Origin: Metarhizium brunneum
Taxonomy: Eukaryota; Ascomycota; Sordariomycetes; Hypocreales; Clavicipitaceae
Reading direction: 5' to 3'
Assembly: GCF_013426205.1 (NCBI RefSeq)
Contig: NC_089423.1
Span: forward strand, 2,914,001-2,978,000
DNA: 64,000 nt
Position 1 is the stretch's first letter; every line of letters begins with the position of its first letter. Shown in pieces: positions 23,205 to 33,680 of the stretch. Under the pieces are notes generated by a model that did no database searches, was not told the origin of the DNA, and saw nothing but the letters and a program-made list of their open reading frames with translations. The position numbers were made by a program, and so were the translations under genes.

Positions 23205-26200
23205 TCAGATATAATACATAGTATCCCTCAACGACTTATGGACCTGCCTGATACTCCCCGCACCCGATGACTCTGACGACGTAGAGGTCGAGACACTTTC
23301 AACGTCGCTGACGTCGTATTCCGGACGATGAGCACGAGCACGCTCGCACACTATATCCGCGTAGTAGGCTGGCGGGCAAATGCTCACAGCCTTGGTGGCT
23401 CGCCCATACAAGTAGCAGAGCTCGTGAGTCAGGCGCTCCAGCTCGTTGGCCGCTCGTTCGCCGTACTTGTACCTGAATACCTCGTCCAGCAGTACAGTAT
23501 AGTGTGCTGGCCGAGCCGTTCCCTGCAAGGCCTCGTGTGCGGTCAGGAAAAAGTCCCAGTATGGGGCGAGTGTAATGCCGCGATCGACAACAGTGCCGTT
23601 CTTGACGTTACCGGAGCGAGACATGTCTTCCGTGTTTGTTGGGTAGAACCTCGTTTGATGCCGCTTGACGGAGACAATGATTGATATCTTTGGCTGCTTG
23701 CCAGATTGGTATGTCTGGCGGCAAGCGTCTCTGATCATGGGCAATTCCTGGTCAATGACCTGTGCGAATTGGCCTTCTGAAACACCATCGCGGAAAATAA
23801 CGATATTTTCAGGAAGTGTCTTGTTATTATGGGCTCGCCACAGGCTCAAGCGGGACTTGAATGCATCAGTAAGGGTGCTACCAAGCATTTCTTGCTTGGA
23901 CTTTTGCTCCCATGCCATAGCGGGCCATTGGCCAAGATCTTGGTCGACAGAAGCGACGAGACCAACGAGACTAGGGGGTTCGTTGCCCTTTACGACATTC
24001 ATATTTGTCGGGTGAGTGACATCGTAACCAACTAGCATTGTCTTCCCCTCCTTCAGAAGCCCAAAGTCATTGGTAAGCTTGTGATTGACACCACCAGACT
24101 TGAGATTGATCTTGAGGCCAACGTTGCTATAGTAGGAAAAGTTTTTCTCCTTGAATAAGTGTTTGGCAACGAGGCAACTTGTGTGAATGCCATGTACACA
24201 GTCTCCCAGGCGCTTGATCTTAGTATAGAGCCCACCACTGTCTTTCTGGCCCAGGATAAACATAATGTACTGGATTTTGTTGTCCTCAGCCCATTTGAAA
24301 AAGTTTACTAAGCCTGGGCCATACAGGGCTCCATCCTTGGTCATGAAATGCTTCGGTAGCCGAACAGGTGACTTGGCGATGTTCATGCCCAGGTCATTAG
24401 CCATGAACTTGGCAAAGTCTTCCATGGTCTCAAGACCGACTTGCCTATCAGTGTCTCGGGAGAGTAAATTCATATATGTCCATCGAGAAATCATGTCGCC
24501 CTTCTTGACGACCTTGACGGCCCTCATGTTCCAAGATCCGTTAAAAGGGTTGACAGAAATCTTTTTCTTAGTAGCATCGATGTAAGCCACGGCCGGAACA
24601 TTAAGGACTCGTCCGTTAACAGTAGCAAGATTCTTGTCAACAGTAACACCAAACTTCTGAAGAGTCTCATTGCCGTCGTACTCAAGGACGTTTCGGGCAT
24701 CGCTAGATATGGACAGCGCGTTTTCATATGGGGTGCGACACGCAAAGGCAAGCATGGCGGTCGTTTCTTCGCCAGTGAGCTTTGCTCTTACACTCTGACC
24801 AGGCTGGATCTCAATTACTTCGGCCGGGAAAAATGACGGGCGTTTAGGAGTGCCGAGATTCAGAACAGGGAAGTCCTGGAGTGTCATGCCATATTCTAGA
24901 AAAAAATGGTAGTTTAGTTAACCCATCAGCAGTTACAAGGAGGCAATCTGGAAGAATAGCTTACTCCTCTTATAGTAATCGTGAACAGAAATGAAACGGC
25001 TTTCTTCTTCAAGCCAGAACCTGACATTCTTAGGCCCCGGATACTCATAATCCATGTTGATTGTTGGACGGTTGGGCCCCTCAGCAGTTGACGCTGTTAT
25101 CTTGGTCACAAGGCCTTGAAGAGCTTTGCTCCTGCGGACTTTGGTTCCATCAGCAATGGTAAAAGTCACCCACACTCTGGCCTTGGGCAAAAACTTGGCA
25201 AAGGCACCAACAAGCCTCTTCAATCTGTGATCATCACGAGCCACCTGCTGAATAGCGAGGGACTTCATGAGTTGGTCCATTTTGCCGGCAACTCGAAAAA
25301 CACCATGAGTGACGTTGGTGTTCAGAAGAAGGCGGCCAGTAGCCAGTCGAGCTGATTGAAAGAACCCACGCGCAGCAATCAGAGTGTGATAGTCCTGTGC
25401 GAGACTGGCGGTGGTTGAGTCCTTATTGAACGGGAAAAAACGTGACCCGCCAATAGCTGTGATTTCACCTAGTTTCGAACGAGCGTTGTGACCGAGAATC
25501 ATATTCAAGGCGTCAATCATCTCTGGGAACTTGGGATAAGTGTTCCTATCGCCATGATCGTCCATAGTCTGCGTGTACGTCATTATGTCAGATATGCGAA
25601 TCTCCGTGGGCCCATCAATCAAGATGTCGACCACATCAGGCTCGCGATCATCATTCTCGGACGGAATGCTGATACTGATGGGGTTTTTGTGTAAATCCAG
25701 TGGTTTAACCGAAACAATTTGGTCCTTGAACTGAGACGCCAGAGCTCGGCTCTTATCAGTCGAGGTGAAGTGTCTCAGAAGATGCTCAATGGCAAGATGA
25801 AGTTTTCGGCCCTTAACATCCTTGACTTCGGTCTTCTCTTTGCCTTTAGCAGCTGAGGAAACTTCTTCGGTAACCCTGAGCACGTATCTGTATAGGACAG
25901 GGATCTTAAAGTGCACCGGGAAGTAGTTTGCCCAAAGCAAAACGGATTTGCCACTAGACCCGAAAGCTGGTCTCTCGGGAAAAGTATCGGGGCTGGCCGA
26001 CTTTTGCTGGACAGTCAAGGCACCCATTTTGGTGGTGAGTCCCTTGACAGCCGATTCATGCTGACTAATGATGCGATTTTCGAGCTCCGTGACTGTTTGG
26101 TCGGGACTGGGAATTCGCCCATCGATACTGTAGAGGATAGGTCAGCGCCGTTAATATGGGCAGCAGTGCACTGCTTCACGTACCTGAAAACCTTAGATCT

Positions 26201-26362
26201 CGACTCGTTCGGCGGTGCTCCTCCACGGCCACCTCGGAACCCTCCTCTGCCACCACGATCCGAACCTCCTCTACTTCCACGGAAGCTTCCTTGAAAGTCT
26301 CCTCGACCGCGTCCGCCACCTCCACCACGATAGGCTCCACCGCGTCCGCCTCGATCAGACAT
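23205..26362 (-). CDS. ago: Argonaute (QDE-2/AGO-type slicer)
   Basis: 1010-residue Argonaute in three exons: 26362-26184, 26127-24965 and 24895-23205. Introns are 56 nt (GTACGT...CAG) and 69 nt (GTAAGC...TAG). Residues 1-50 are an RGG/GGR-rich tail (SDRGGRGGAYRGGGGGRGRG). Exon 2 carries the N-terminal, linker-1 and PAZ regions. MID and PIWI are in exon 3. The PIWI catalytic tetrad is complete: D739 in GYDVTHPTNM, E783 in QKSKQEML, D817 in FRDGVSEGQF and H912 in GTARPAHYTVL. The enzyme should therefore be a guide-RNA-directed slicer in quelling-type or exonic small-RNA silencing in the cytoplasm. A Ser/Thr/Glu-rich insert precedes the C-terminal YYI. Whether it is the QDE-2 or the SMS-2 orthologue cannot be settled from the sequence alone. 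Dicer and RdRP are not in the window. Confidence 0.96.
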
Positions 26363-29190
26363 TATCGTATCGTTTGTAGGCGATCAATATTAGCGCGCGT
26401 GGCAAGTCAAGCCGTCTGACTAGGGGTAAGGAGCATCGTTCGGAAAAAAGAAAACGATTGAGGACACTAGTTGCGTGGCCGCTGCTGCTAAATAGAGGTT
26501 CGAGGCAATGAGGCTTTTGGTGTGCGGGGAAGGCTTCATATCATTGGAGAGCACCCAGCCAAAAGATACGGCCCTGGTTGGGTTGGATTTGGCGCCCAAT
26601 GTTTAGAGTGAAGCGAGCTGCAGTCGAAAGGTGATACCACTGGTAAAGAGCATGGTTGGTGTAACCAGAAGAATTTGATGTTGAAGCGGGGACGAAGCTT
26701 TCCAGGGCCAGTACGGAGTACGTGTACGGAGTATGTATGTTACTCTTTTGAATGGGGTGAATGGCGGATACTAGAGACTGGGGACTTGAACAACAAGATT
26801 GGTCGGTGACTGGGCTCTCGGTTTTTTTTTGCCAAAGAAAAGTGATTGAAGCTTTGATGCAAACCTCCTTCGTATATGTATGTATTGAGCGTGAATTGGC
26901 GGCGGCGCATAATGGTCTTGGGCCCTGGCAGCCGTGATTCGACCTGACAACTGTAATTCGGCCTAACTGCCGTGATTCGGGGTGAGTCATACGGAGTAAT
27001 AAGCATATGAAGTCTTGCGCGGCGTTGACGGTTTGTGCATTATTTCTGCATACCTAGTAGTTGTGCCGGGTGGTCAAGTTACATGTCAACTTATGCAAAC
27101 GCATAATGGCACCACAAGGTCCACACCATCGAGGATGCACCAACAAGTGATCCATCAACTCATCATCTTGTCTTCTGCAAACAGCTTCAATCACGCCGAC
27201 CCCGTGTGATTCACTCTTCCCAGGTGCCGCACAATGAATCGCATCAACGCCGCCCTAGTTATTCCAAGACGGCTTGCCGCATCAAACATGCAGCCCATCA
27301 GTTTATTTGTCCAACCATCGCAGTCGGGAAGCGATGCTGCCAAGTGTATGCCTCTTTCCTCAAAACATCGTCACGGTCTTGGTGACATCGCAATTTTTGA
27401 CGGTGGGGAGACCTAATCAAGTATACTGATGTCCTTCCCTGCTACCTAACCTACTAATCTGTCTACCCAGGAACTCCTGGCCCCGTGTTGAAACAAAAGA
27501 CGTATTATCTAGACTTCGATAAGCCGCGATAGTGATCATCTTGATGACCATAGCGTTGAGGTGTACTTCGCGCGAAATGTCTATTTACTCCTTTTACAGT
27601 TTAGGTTCTGATTCGACCTTCCCATCGCCCAGCCAGACCCCTACTAATGGCGCGCAAGTTGATTGCTGGTTTCTTGTTAATTTTTTTATTCTCCAACCTA
27701 TCACAATATTCGTGCCAGCACTGCATCAGGTAGAGCCCAACCATACAAACACCGTGTGCCTGGTCGTACTTATCCAAAGAACCGAGACATACTGAAAGGA
27801 ATCAGCGTATAAACACGCATCACAATACGTGAAAAGCTAACAAAATTATGATTCATGGCTTAGACATGGCGCGGCGTCGTTGCGCGCCAGTAAAGGCTAT
27901 CTCGCGATAGACTCAGCCACTGCATTAAAGCAAAATATACTTCACGGGCAAGTGACTCACCCCGAAAACTCAATGGCCGCGCACAACATCTATCAACAAG
28001 TTTTGTGTTCGGCATATCTCTTATGTTGTTGCCTCTAGTCTCTCATCTAGGTATCTATCTCTCGGCGCCCTGGCATCTTCATCTCGTCCAGCCGAGTACC
28101 TTGACGATGGGGATCAAAGTCACGATTGACGGGCGATGACCCTGCCTTCTCGCATACACATTCGTCTAATAGTCTGAAACAAGAATAATAGAATGCGGGA
28201 CAGCATTCGCAAGCTACCAGCCGACATAACAGCGTAAACGTCAGCAAGCCCACAATGGCCTCAAGAGCAGGGGAGCATTCAGCCTACACCTCTGACATAG
28301 AGAACAATCACCGTGCGGCGAAGCCTCTGGCTCACGGCAGCGTTCCAGTGGTCATGCCGCACTCACGTAGTATTCGTCAGCCCTTGGTGTGTGGCATCTC
28401 GATGCACATACATCTTGAACTGTACATATCAGAGGTCCGAGTTCACTGTCGATCCATGCACATGTACAGCTCTGTCAAGTCTGGGACTTGGAAAAATAGC
28501 CATCCAATTGTTGATTCGCCGCTCTTTTACCCTCAGTGCCTTGGACCTTGATACCGAGACCTGCCAAGATGTCACTGCCACGTTCAGGTCGCGTCGCTGA
28601 ACAAAGAAGCTACAAACTACCTGGCAGGCTGGCAACCAGATGCATCCAACGGCGCCGTCCCTTGGCGCCGTATTCCGAAACATCGCAAATAAAAAGACAG
28701 CAAACAGCAAAGCGACCAATCAAAGCCCTAACTCAACTCCATGCATGCAAGTGCCATGCAGCTACGGACGGCTCGCGATAGTGTGGGCCGAATGTGGCTG
28801 TGGAGGTGATGTAGCTGACATGGACCAACAAGAAAGGTTGAGGAAGCGCCGCGGGAGAAGGCGCCTCGGACCATGCCCGCAAAAAGGGACAGATTATCCC
28901 CAGGCCCTATGATTGGACATGTCTTTTGCAAAGAGTGTTGGACACAGACGGAAATGACAGCGGCAACGGAGCACTGCCTCGACAGGGCTCGGCAAGCATT
29001 GCCGACAAGAGATATATAAGTCAAGAGAGATTGGGGTAATACTACTCCGTACTGTAAAGCAAACCAGCCGATTCATAAAGACAAGGCCAGATTACCCATT
29101 TCTACCACCTCATTTACTCCGTACACAAATACCCTTTGAATTTTCTCAACTGCTTTCAAATTCGCCGACTCAAGCAACACGACAGACACC
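26363..29190. other. Intergenic, 2.8 kb, between divergent Argonaute and a small membrane-protein gene
   Basis: No ORF here is convincing. The stretch holds five of the dispersed TACGGAGTA/TACTCCGTA elements (26712, 26725, 26990, 29043, 29115) and a TATA box for the downstream small gene. Composition is AT-rich at 27200-28250 and GC-richer beyond. Confidence 0.55.
29013..29020 (+). promoter_or_regulatory. TATA-like box of the small membrane-protein gene
   Basis: TATATAAG lies 171 bp upstream of the ATG at 29191. Two TACTCCGTA elements sit between the box and the ATG. Confidence 0.5.
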
Positions 29191-29427
29191 ATGGGCCTAG
29201 CCAAAGCCGCCATCAAAGTCGTCATCATCCCGATTGTCATTGTTGTCATCCTCGCAGTCCTCGCTGCCGTTTTGATCAAAATCAAACGCAGAAAAAACAA
29301 GGACGTTGAGCAAGGAGAATTCCCCCCTCCGGCAGCGTTGCCACCACCGAGCTATCCTGCCACGGCGCAACCTCAGACCATGTATTTCACACCAAATAAG
29401 GGGGCAGGGAACAATGGGTTTGGCTAG
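29191..29427 (+). CDS. Small single-pass membrane protein with PPxY motif (78 aa), hypothetical
   Basis: Single-exon ORF with a strong start context (ACACCATGG). Residues ~8-28 form one hydrophobic helix (VVIIPIVIVVILAVLAAVLI), followed by a basic stop-transfer stretch (KIKRRKNKD) and a proline-rich tail. The tail contains LPPPSY, a PPxY motif able to bind WW domains. By the positive-inside rule the tail faces the cytosol. A TATA-like box lies 171 bp upstream. I recognise no named family, although many fungal genomes encode short proteins of this plan. A role as an adaptor for a Nedd4/Rsp5-type ubiquitin ligase is inference from TM plus PPxY only. Confidence 0.62.
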   Translation: MGLAKAAIKVVIIPIVIVVILAVLAAVLIKIKRRKNKDVEQGEFPPPAALPPPSYPATAQPQTMYFTPNKGAGNNGFG

Positions 29428-31384
29428 AGTTGGGGGTTTCTGGGGTGCGTTGGCAAGGTGGAATTGGCCATGATACGATACCGGGCCCGTGAATAGTTGG
29501 CAGGACCAGTTGACAGGGTAGATTAGGACAACGGACAATCTTTTACAGTTAGTCCTGATTGTTGGATAAATATTACATGACGAGTAAACTCAGATGGCAA
29601 CGGTACCTATATCATCGTGCTAGATGCCCTGCCATGGCCCCATGAGCCAGGTCAGGTCGTCATCAAGATTCACCCAAGAAGAATAGACTTAAAAGCATCA
29701 TTTTCCAACAAATAAAAGCGACGGTGCCCTAAAGATCATTGCTCCGAGGTTGTCGTTTTGTGCTATCATTTTGGAGCTAAGCTCGGTGGTCGCCCATGGG
29801 CTGTGCTATGTGAGTCTTTCCGGCGTGGCCCAGCTAGAGAAGCCAGGGAATCCTAGTGTTCGCCGAATGGGCTGAGAAGGAGACTCGGTAGTAAGCAGTG
29901 AGATGCCCCATTGGTAACATGGGCCTTACTATCTTCCATACGGAGCTCACGATGGAACTCGGACGCAGCGAGACGTTCCTATGGCACCGAAGCCACGGCA
30001 TCAGCTGCTGCCCACGACACAGACCATTGAGGTGGCTGATACTTTGCTGAATATGACTATTGAGAATCGGAGGATTATCGAGCGGGACTTTTTGCTTCTC
30101 TGGGCTTCGCTTCACCAAGTTCTTAACCTTGGAGTCTTGTGGTGGGAAGTTGGAACTGAGAGTTACGGTATAGCAGAACTATCTGTGTTCTATGCCGCGG
30201 GTTTGCAAAGTCACCGGGAATATGAGATACTTTTGTTATTTATGAGGCTGACGGGGTGCCAAGACGCTGGTGAAGGACACTCAAGGAAACGAGCATCTGC
30301 CCAACTTGAAAATAGCACAAAAGTTGTACAAGTTGACATGAGCGTTTGCAAACACACTCGGCCACGTCGAACGGCCATCTTGGCTACATTTCTAAAGAGG
30401 TATCGCTGCGAAAACAGGGACCAGACAGGGAAGTGTATTACAAGAGATTCGCAAAGTCAGAGTGTTGTGTCACCTTGGCTCTATCAAGCTCAATTTGGTG
30501 CATACATGGAAGAGCAGAGCAGGCTTGGGAAACACGGGAACCATTCAGGATGTGGGGGTCTCGAGACGATAGATTGCGTCGCAATAGCTATCCCTGAGGT
30601 GGAGAGTAATTTCCACAGAAACTGAGCCCTTTTACACGGCATCGTCATCTCAGCCGCGGACAGCCTCATGTTATTTTCGCCCTAGTATAGAGCGAGTTTG
30701 CTGTGTCCAAAAGGCGAGGAATGACAAACCTTGCATTTACCAAGGCGTTTTTTGTTATACTGAGTAGCTGATAGCCAGTTGAAGGCTTTTCTTTAGTCCG
30801 CTATTACTATTTACGATTCCAGGATATTGGTTGGCTGGAATTCGTGGCTTATCGCTTCCCCTTGCGAAGAACTCAACTAGGCCATAGCAAACAGATACAT
30901 CCAGCAGACAGCCTTCTAGGAGGCTTTCTAGAATGTTTCATATTCCCAACGGCTGTATGCCACTTGAATTTAGGGGGGAGCTCTCATGGAGACTATCTTA
31001 CTTGTAAGCTTGTTCCCATCGGCTGAGAAGCTTGACGAGCAGGTTCAAATATGCAGTAGCAGCATTCCTGTCGGCCATACGGGAAGTCCTGATTCGTATA
31101 TTATTCAAGACCCAAGAGCACCTTTTGAATCAGCTCACATCCTGAAAGACTCGTCTTGATCATTCCATTCTAATCCATCATATCATTGAGGCCCGTCCCA
31201 GTCAACAGGTACATCCGACCGCTGCGCTTGTAAGTCACATCTTCTACCAGCATAGTCTGGTCCTCATCCAACGAACAAAGTCACCAAGTCTTTGCATCTA
31301 AGTCCTTTACAGCCATCGCCAGTGAATATACCATCTACTTGCGTAGACTACGGCAACGCCAAATACCAAAAACTAAAGGACATT
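29428..31384. other. Intergenic, about 2 kb, with one doubtful ORF
   Basis: Mostly AT-rich sequence without splice-compatible coding. The only sizeable open frame is the 214-codon ORF at 29981-30625, listed separately. Confidence 0.45.
29981..30625 (+). CDS. Doubtful 214-codon ORF, hypothetical
   Basis: Open frame starting MAPKPRHQLLPTTQ and ending ESNFHRN, with no domain I recognise. A fairly hydrophobic patch (FLLLWASLHQVLNLGVLWW) is followed by charged, low-structure sequence. By rough stop-codon arithmetic, an ORF of this length is expected about 0.2 times by chance in 64 kb, so it could be random. No upstream TATA box or splice partner was found. Confidence 0.2.
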   Translation: MAPKPRHQLLPTTQTIEVADTLLNMTIENRRIIERDFLLLWASLHQVLNLGVLWWEVGTESYGIAELSVFYAAGLQSHREYEILLLFMRLTGCQDAGEGHSRKRASAQLENSTKVVQVDMSVCKHTRPRRTAILATFLKRYRCENRDQTGKCITRDSQSQSVVSPWLYQAQFGAYMEEQSRLGKHGNHSGCGGLETIDCVAIAIPEVESNFHRN

Positions 31385-31810
31385 ATGAAACCCAACGAGA
31401 CTATTGCCTTGATACTCGTCTTGATTCTCGTTGTGATCGGACTCTGCTGGTTGCTCTTTCGCATTAAAATTGTACCGCCGATTACAACCCCAGCAAATAC
31501 CTCCCGTGACGAGAGAAGCACAAACTCGGAGCCTCCATTGCGCGCAACGACCCCTCCGCCATATATTTCACCTGTCGACCCTCGGGCTGGAGCAGAGAGG
31601 ATTGTGCCCGTTGAGCCGCCGGAAAGAACAGAAGAGGCGGCGCGTGTCTATATAGAAAGAAGGGTCGAAGATGAATACAGGAGCGCAACGGCCCAGGGAG
31701 CAGGACAAGACCAAGCCCGCCGGGGGCCGTACCATTATAGAGAGACACACAATAGCGGTGTACATCATGATACTACCGATATCGTAGTACGTATTGGATC
31801 TACACGCTAA
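31385..31810 (+). CDS. Small single-pass membrane protein with PPPY motif (141 aa), hypothetical
   Basis: The frame opens at 31292; I prefer the ATG at 31385 because it puts a short lumenal segment (MKPNET) before the helix IALILVLILVVIGLCWLLF. A basic RIK then leads into a long cytosolic tail. The tail has TPPPYISP, which contains a PPxY motif, followed by charged Arg/Glu-rich sequence (ERTEEAARVYIERRVEDEY). No family is recognised. The architecture is the same as that of the 78-residue protein 2 kb upstream on the same strand, although the tails do not align beyond the proline-rich motif. The alternative start would give 172 residues. Confidence 0.55.
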   Translation: MKPNETIALILVLILVVIGLCWLLFRIKIVPPITTPANTSRDERSTNSEPPLRATTPPPYISPVDPRAGAERIVPVEPPERTEEAARVYIERRVEDEYRSATAQGAGQDQARRGPYHYRETHNSGVHHDTTDIVVRIGSTR

Positions 31811-32498
31811 GAGCTTGAAAGAGCTGGGATTTCAGTCTGTAATAGGCATTTGAACCCACACGTCGTCTACTGTGTGTTGGAGAGCCCGGGTATTTTTTCT
31901 CTCTAGAATATATGTCCTCAAAGCGACGTGACTCGTGAGAGCCACAAAGTCCGTGGCCTGCATTCCGTATCGACGTGACTAGAATCGCCACGAGATTAGA
32001 ACTTGGAGGGTACAAGGGCCGAGGAGACATGACATACCTACCCTCATCAACCATTCCAATTTCCATTGCCCAGTGTAGGCCACGCTCGTATAAGCCGGCT
32101 TCTGCAGCCCATTGACCTAGCGTCGCATCTGCATCTCGGACCTGATGTCATACAGCGACGCCCCCTGTCGCATCACTCACATGTAATAATTGGTTGCAGA
32201 TTTCAGATGGAACTGGTTACTAGCCGGATGGACCCTGACCCTGACCACCTCTGCCCCCGCCATGACGCTCCTGCCCCTCCACGGCACATGCATGAGTAAT
32301 ACATGCCGTCACTCACCAACCTCATCGCGAACCTCACCTCTCACAGCCTCCTGCCCTCCCGCGCCCCCTCCATCCCCATAGACTTGCCGACTACCAACGT
32401 CGAGTTGCGCAGACCACTCGTCTCCTCCGCCCGCCATCAAAGTCCAAAAGCGCACCAAACTGCCGCACAAAGCCCCATCCAGCACCACGCAGTCCGCC
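31811..32498. other. Intergenic, about 690 bp, upstream of riboflavin kinase
   Basis: No gene is seen. The open frame starting at 32303 continues across the riboflavin kinase gene in the wrong frame. It is an out-of-frame shadow caused by GC-rich codons. Confidence 0.5.
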
Positions 32499-33128
32499 AT
32501 GGCGACAAACGGCCGTCCATCCATTGTCGGCCCAGACAGCGGCCCCTCGGCGCCGTACCCCTACAAAATGGAGGGCAAAGTAATTTCAGGCTTCGGCCGA
32601 GGCTCCAAAGAGGTTCGTCCGCCTCCGTCATCGCCTCTCCCCAACCCCAACCCCAACCGGGGGGACTAACAAACACCGCAGCTCGGCATTCCCACCGCCA
32701 ACCTCCCCGTGGACTCGGCCCTCACCCCCTGGATATCCTCCATCCCGTCAGGCGTCTACTTCGGCTACGCGTCGCTCAACCTGCCCGCGGGGCACCCGCA
32801 AAGGCCGGCCTCCTCCTCCTCCCCCGGGCCGGCCTCCTTCTCCGTCTACCCGATGGTCATGTCCATCGGCTACAACCCGTTTTACAAGAACACTGTGCGC
32901 AGCGCCGAGGTCCACGTGCTGCACGGGTTCACCGCCGACTTTTACGACGCCCACATGAGGCTGTTGATCCTGGGCTTCATCCGCGAGGAAAAGGACTACA
33001 AGAGCCTGGAGGCCCTCATCGACGACATCAATTTCGACTGCGAGGTTGCAAAGAGCAGCCTGGCGAGGCAAGCGTGGAAGGCGGAGAGTGTGGGCGACGG
33101 GGCCGAGTGGTTGCTCAAGGAGCTCTAG
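32499..33128 (+). CDS. FMN1: Riboflavin kinase (Fmn1)
   Basis: Phosphorylates riboflavin to FMN with ATP, the first step towards flavin cofactors. The protein has 186 residues in two exons, 32499-32612 and 32682-33128; the 69-nt intron has a GTTCGT donor and CAG acceptor. The N-terminal beta strand [21 protein letters not shown] includes the PTAN motif that binds Mg-[13 protein letters not shown] and [23 protein letters not shown] complete the flavokinase core. The C-terminal helix holds [23 protein letters not shown] low-complexity insertion ([16 protein letters not shown]) sits in a loop. It is shorter than yeast Fmn1 (218 aa), which carries an N-terminal membrane-associating extension absent here. 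Confidence 0.93.
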
Positions 33129-33680
33129 GCGCTTTGACTAGTCTGACTTGGCGGTTTTACTTTCAGCATGGAGATGCCATGATGATTTGGGAGGGTTGGG
33201 GGCTGCATTCGGCTTGGACGATACCAAGGCGCTTTGGTTTGACAGCATGGGCAACTTGGCACTATTTAGATGGCTGGAATTATTTTTTCAAGGAAAAATA
33301 AAACGAGAAAAAATGACAGCCACGCCGGGTTCTTGTAGAGCGACATTTGGGTAAACTTGGCATAGATAGATAGATAAACAATGAATAAAAGTCATATATG
33401 CTTGTGCAGCAATTTGTATGATACGACGTGTACGGCGTGTACAAGACCGCGGGTATCGTAAAACTCATCTAGGCATCTACCTCTTTCTTGTTCCTCGACA
33501 TGGCTCTGCCTGTCGAACCCTTTCACAGACGCCCAAATTCCCTTTTTCTGTTTGAAATCCGACCAGCCCCGAGTCCCAATTCAAAATACCCAGCCCAGAT
33601 AAAAGACCAAGATGTAGAAATAAAATGAGAAACAAAAAAACACCATCCATGCAGCTATGTACGGAGCACCCAGCCATCGA
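33129..33680. other. Convergent 3' region between FMN1 and acuK
   Basis: AT-rich tails, a TAGATAGATAGATA microsatellite near 33363-33376 and no gene. The final short exon of acuK lies just beyond, from 33681. Confidence 0.5.

Noticed and set aside
32303..33301. 332-codon plus-strand ORF
   Set aside because: Runs through riboflavin kinase in the wrong frame; its Arg/Pro/His-rich sequence is typical of frame shadows.
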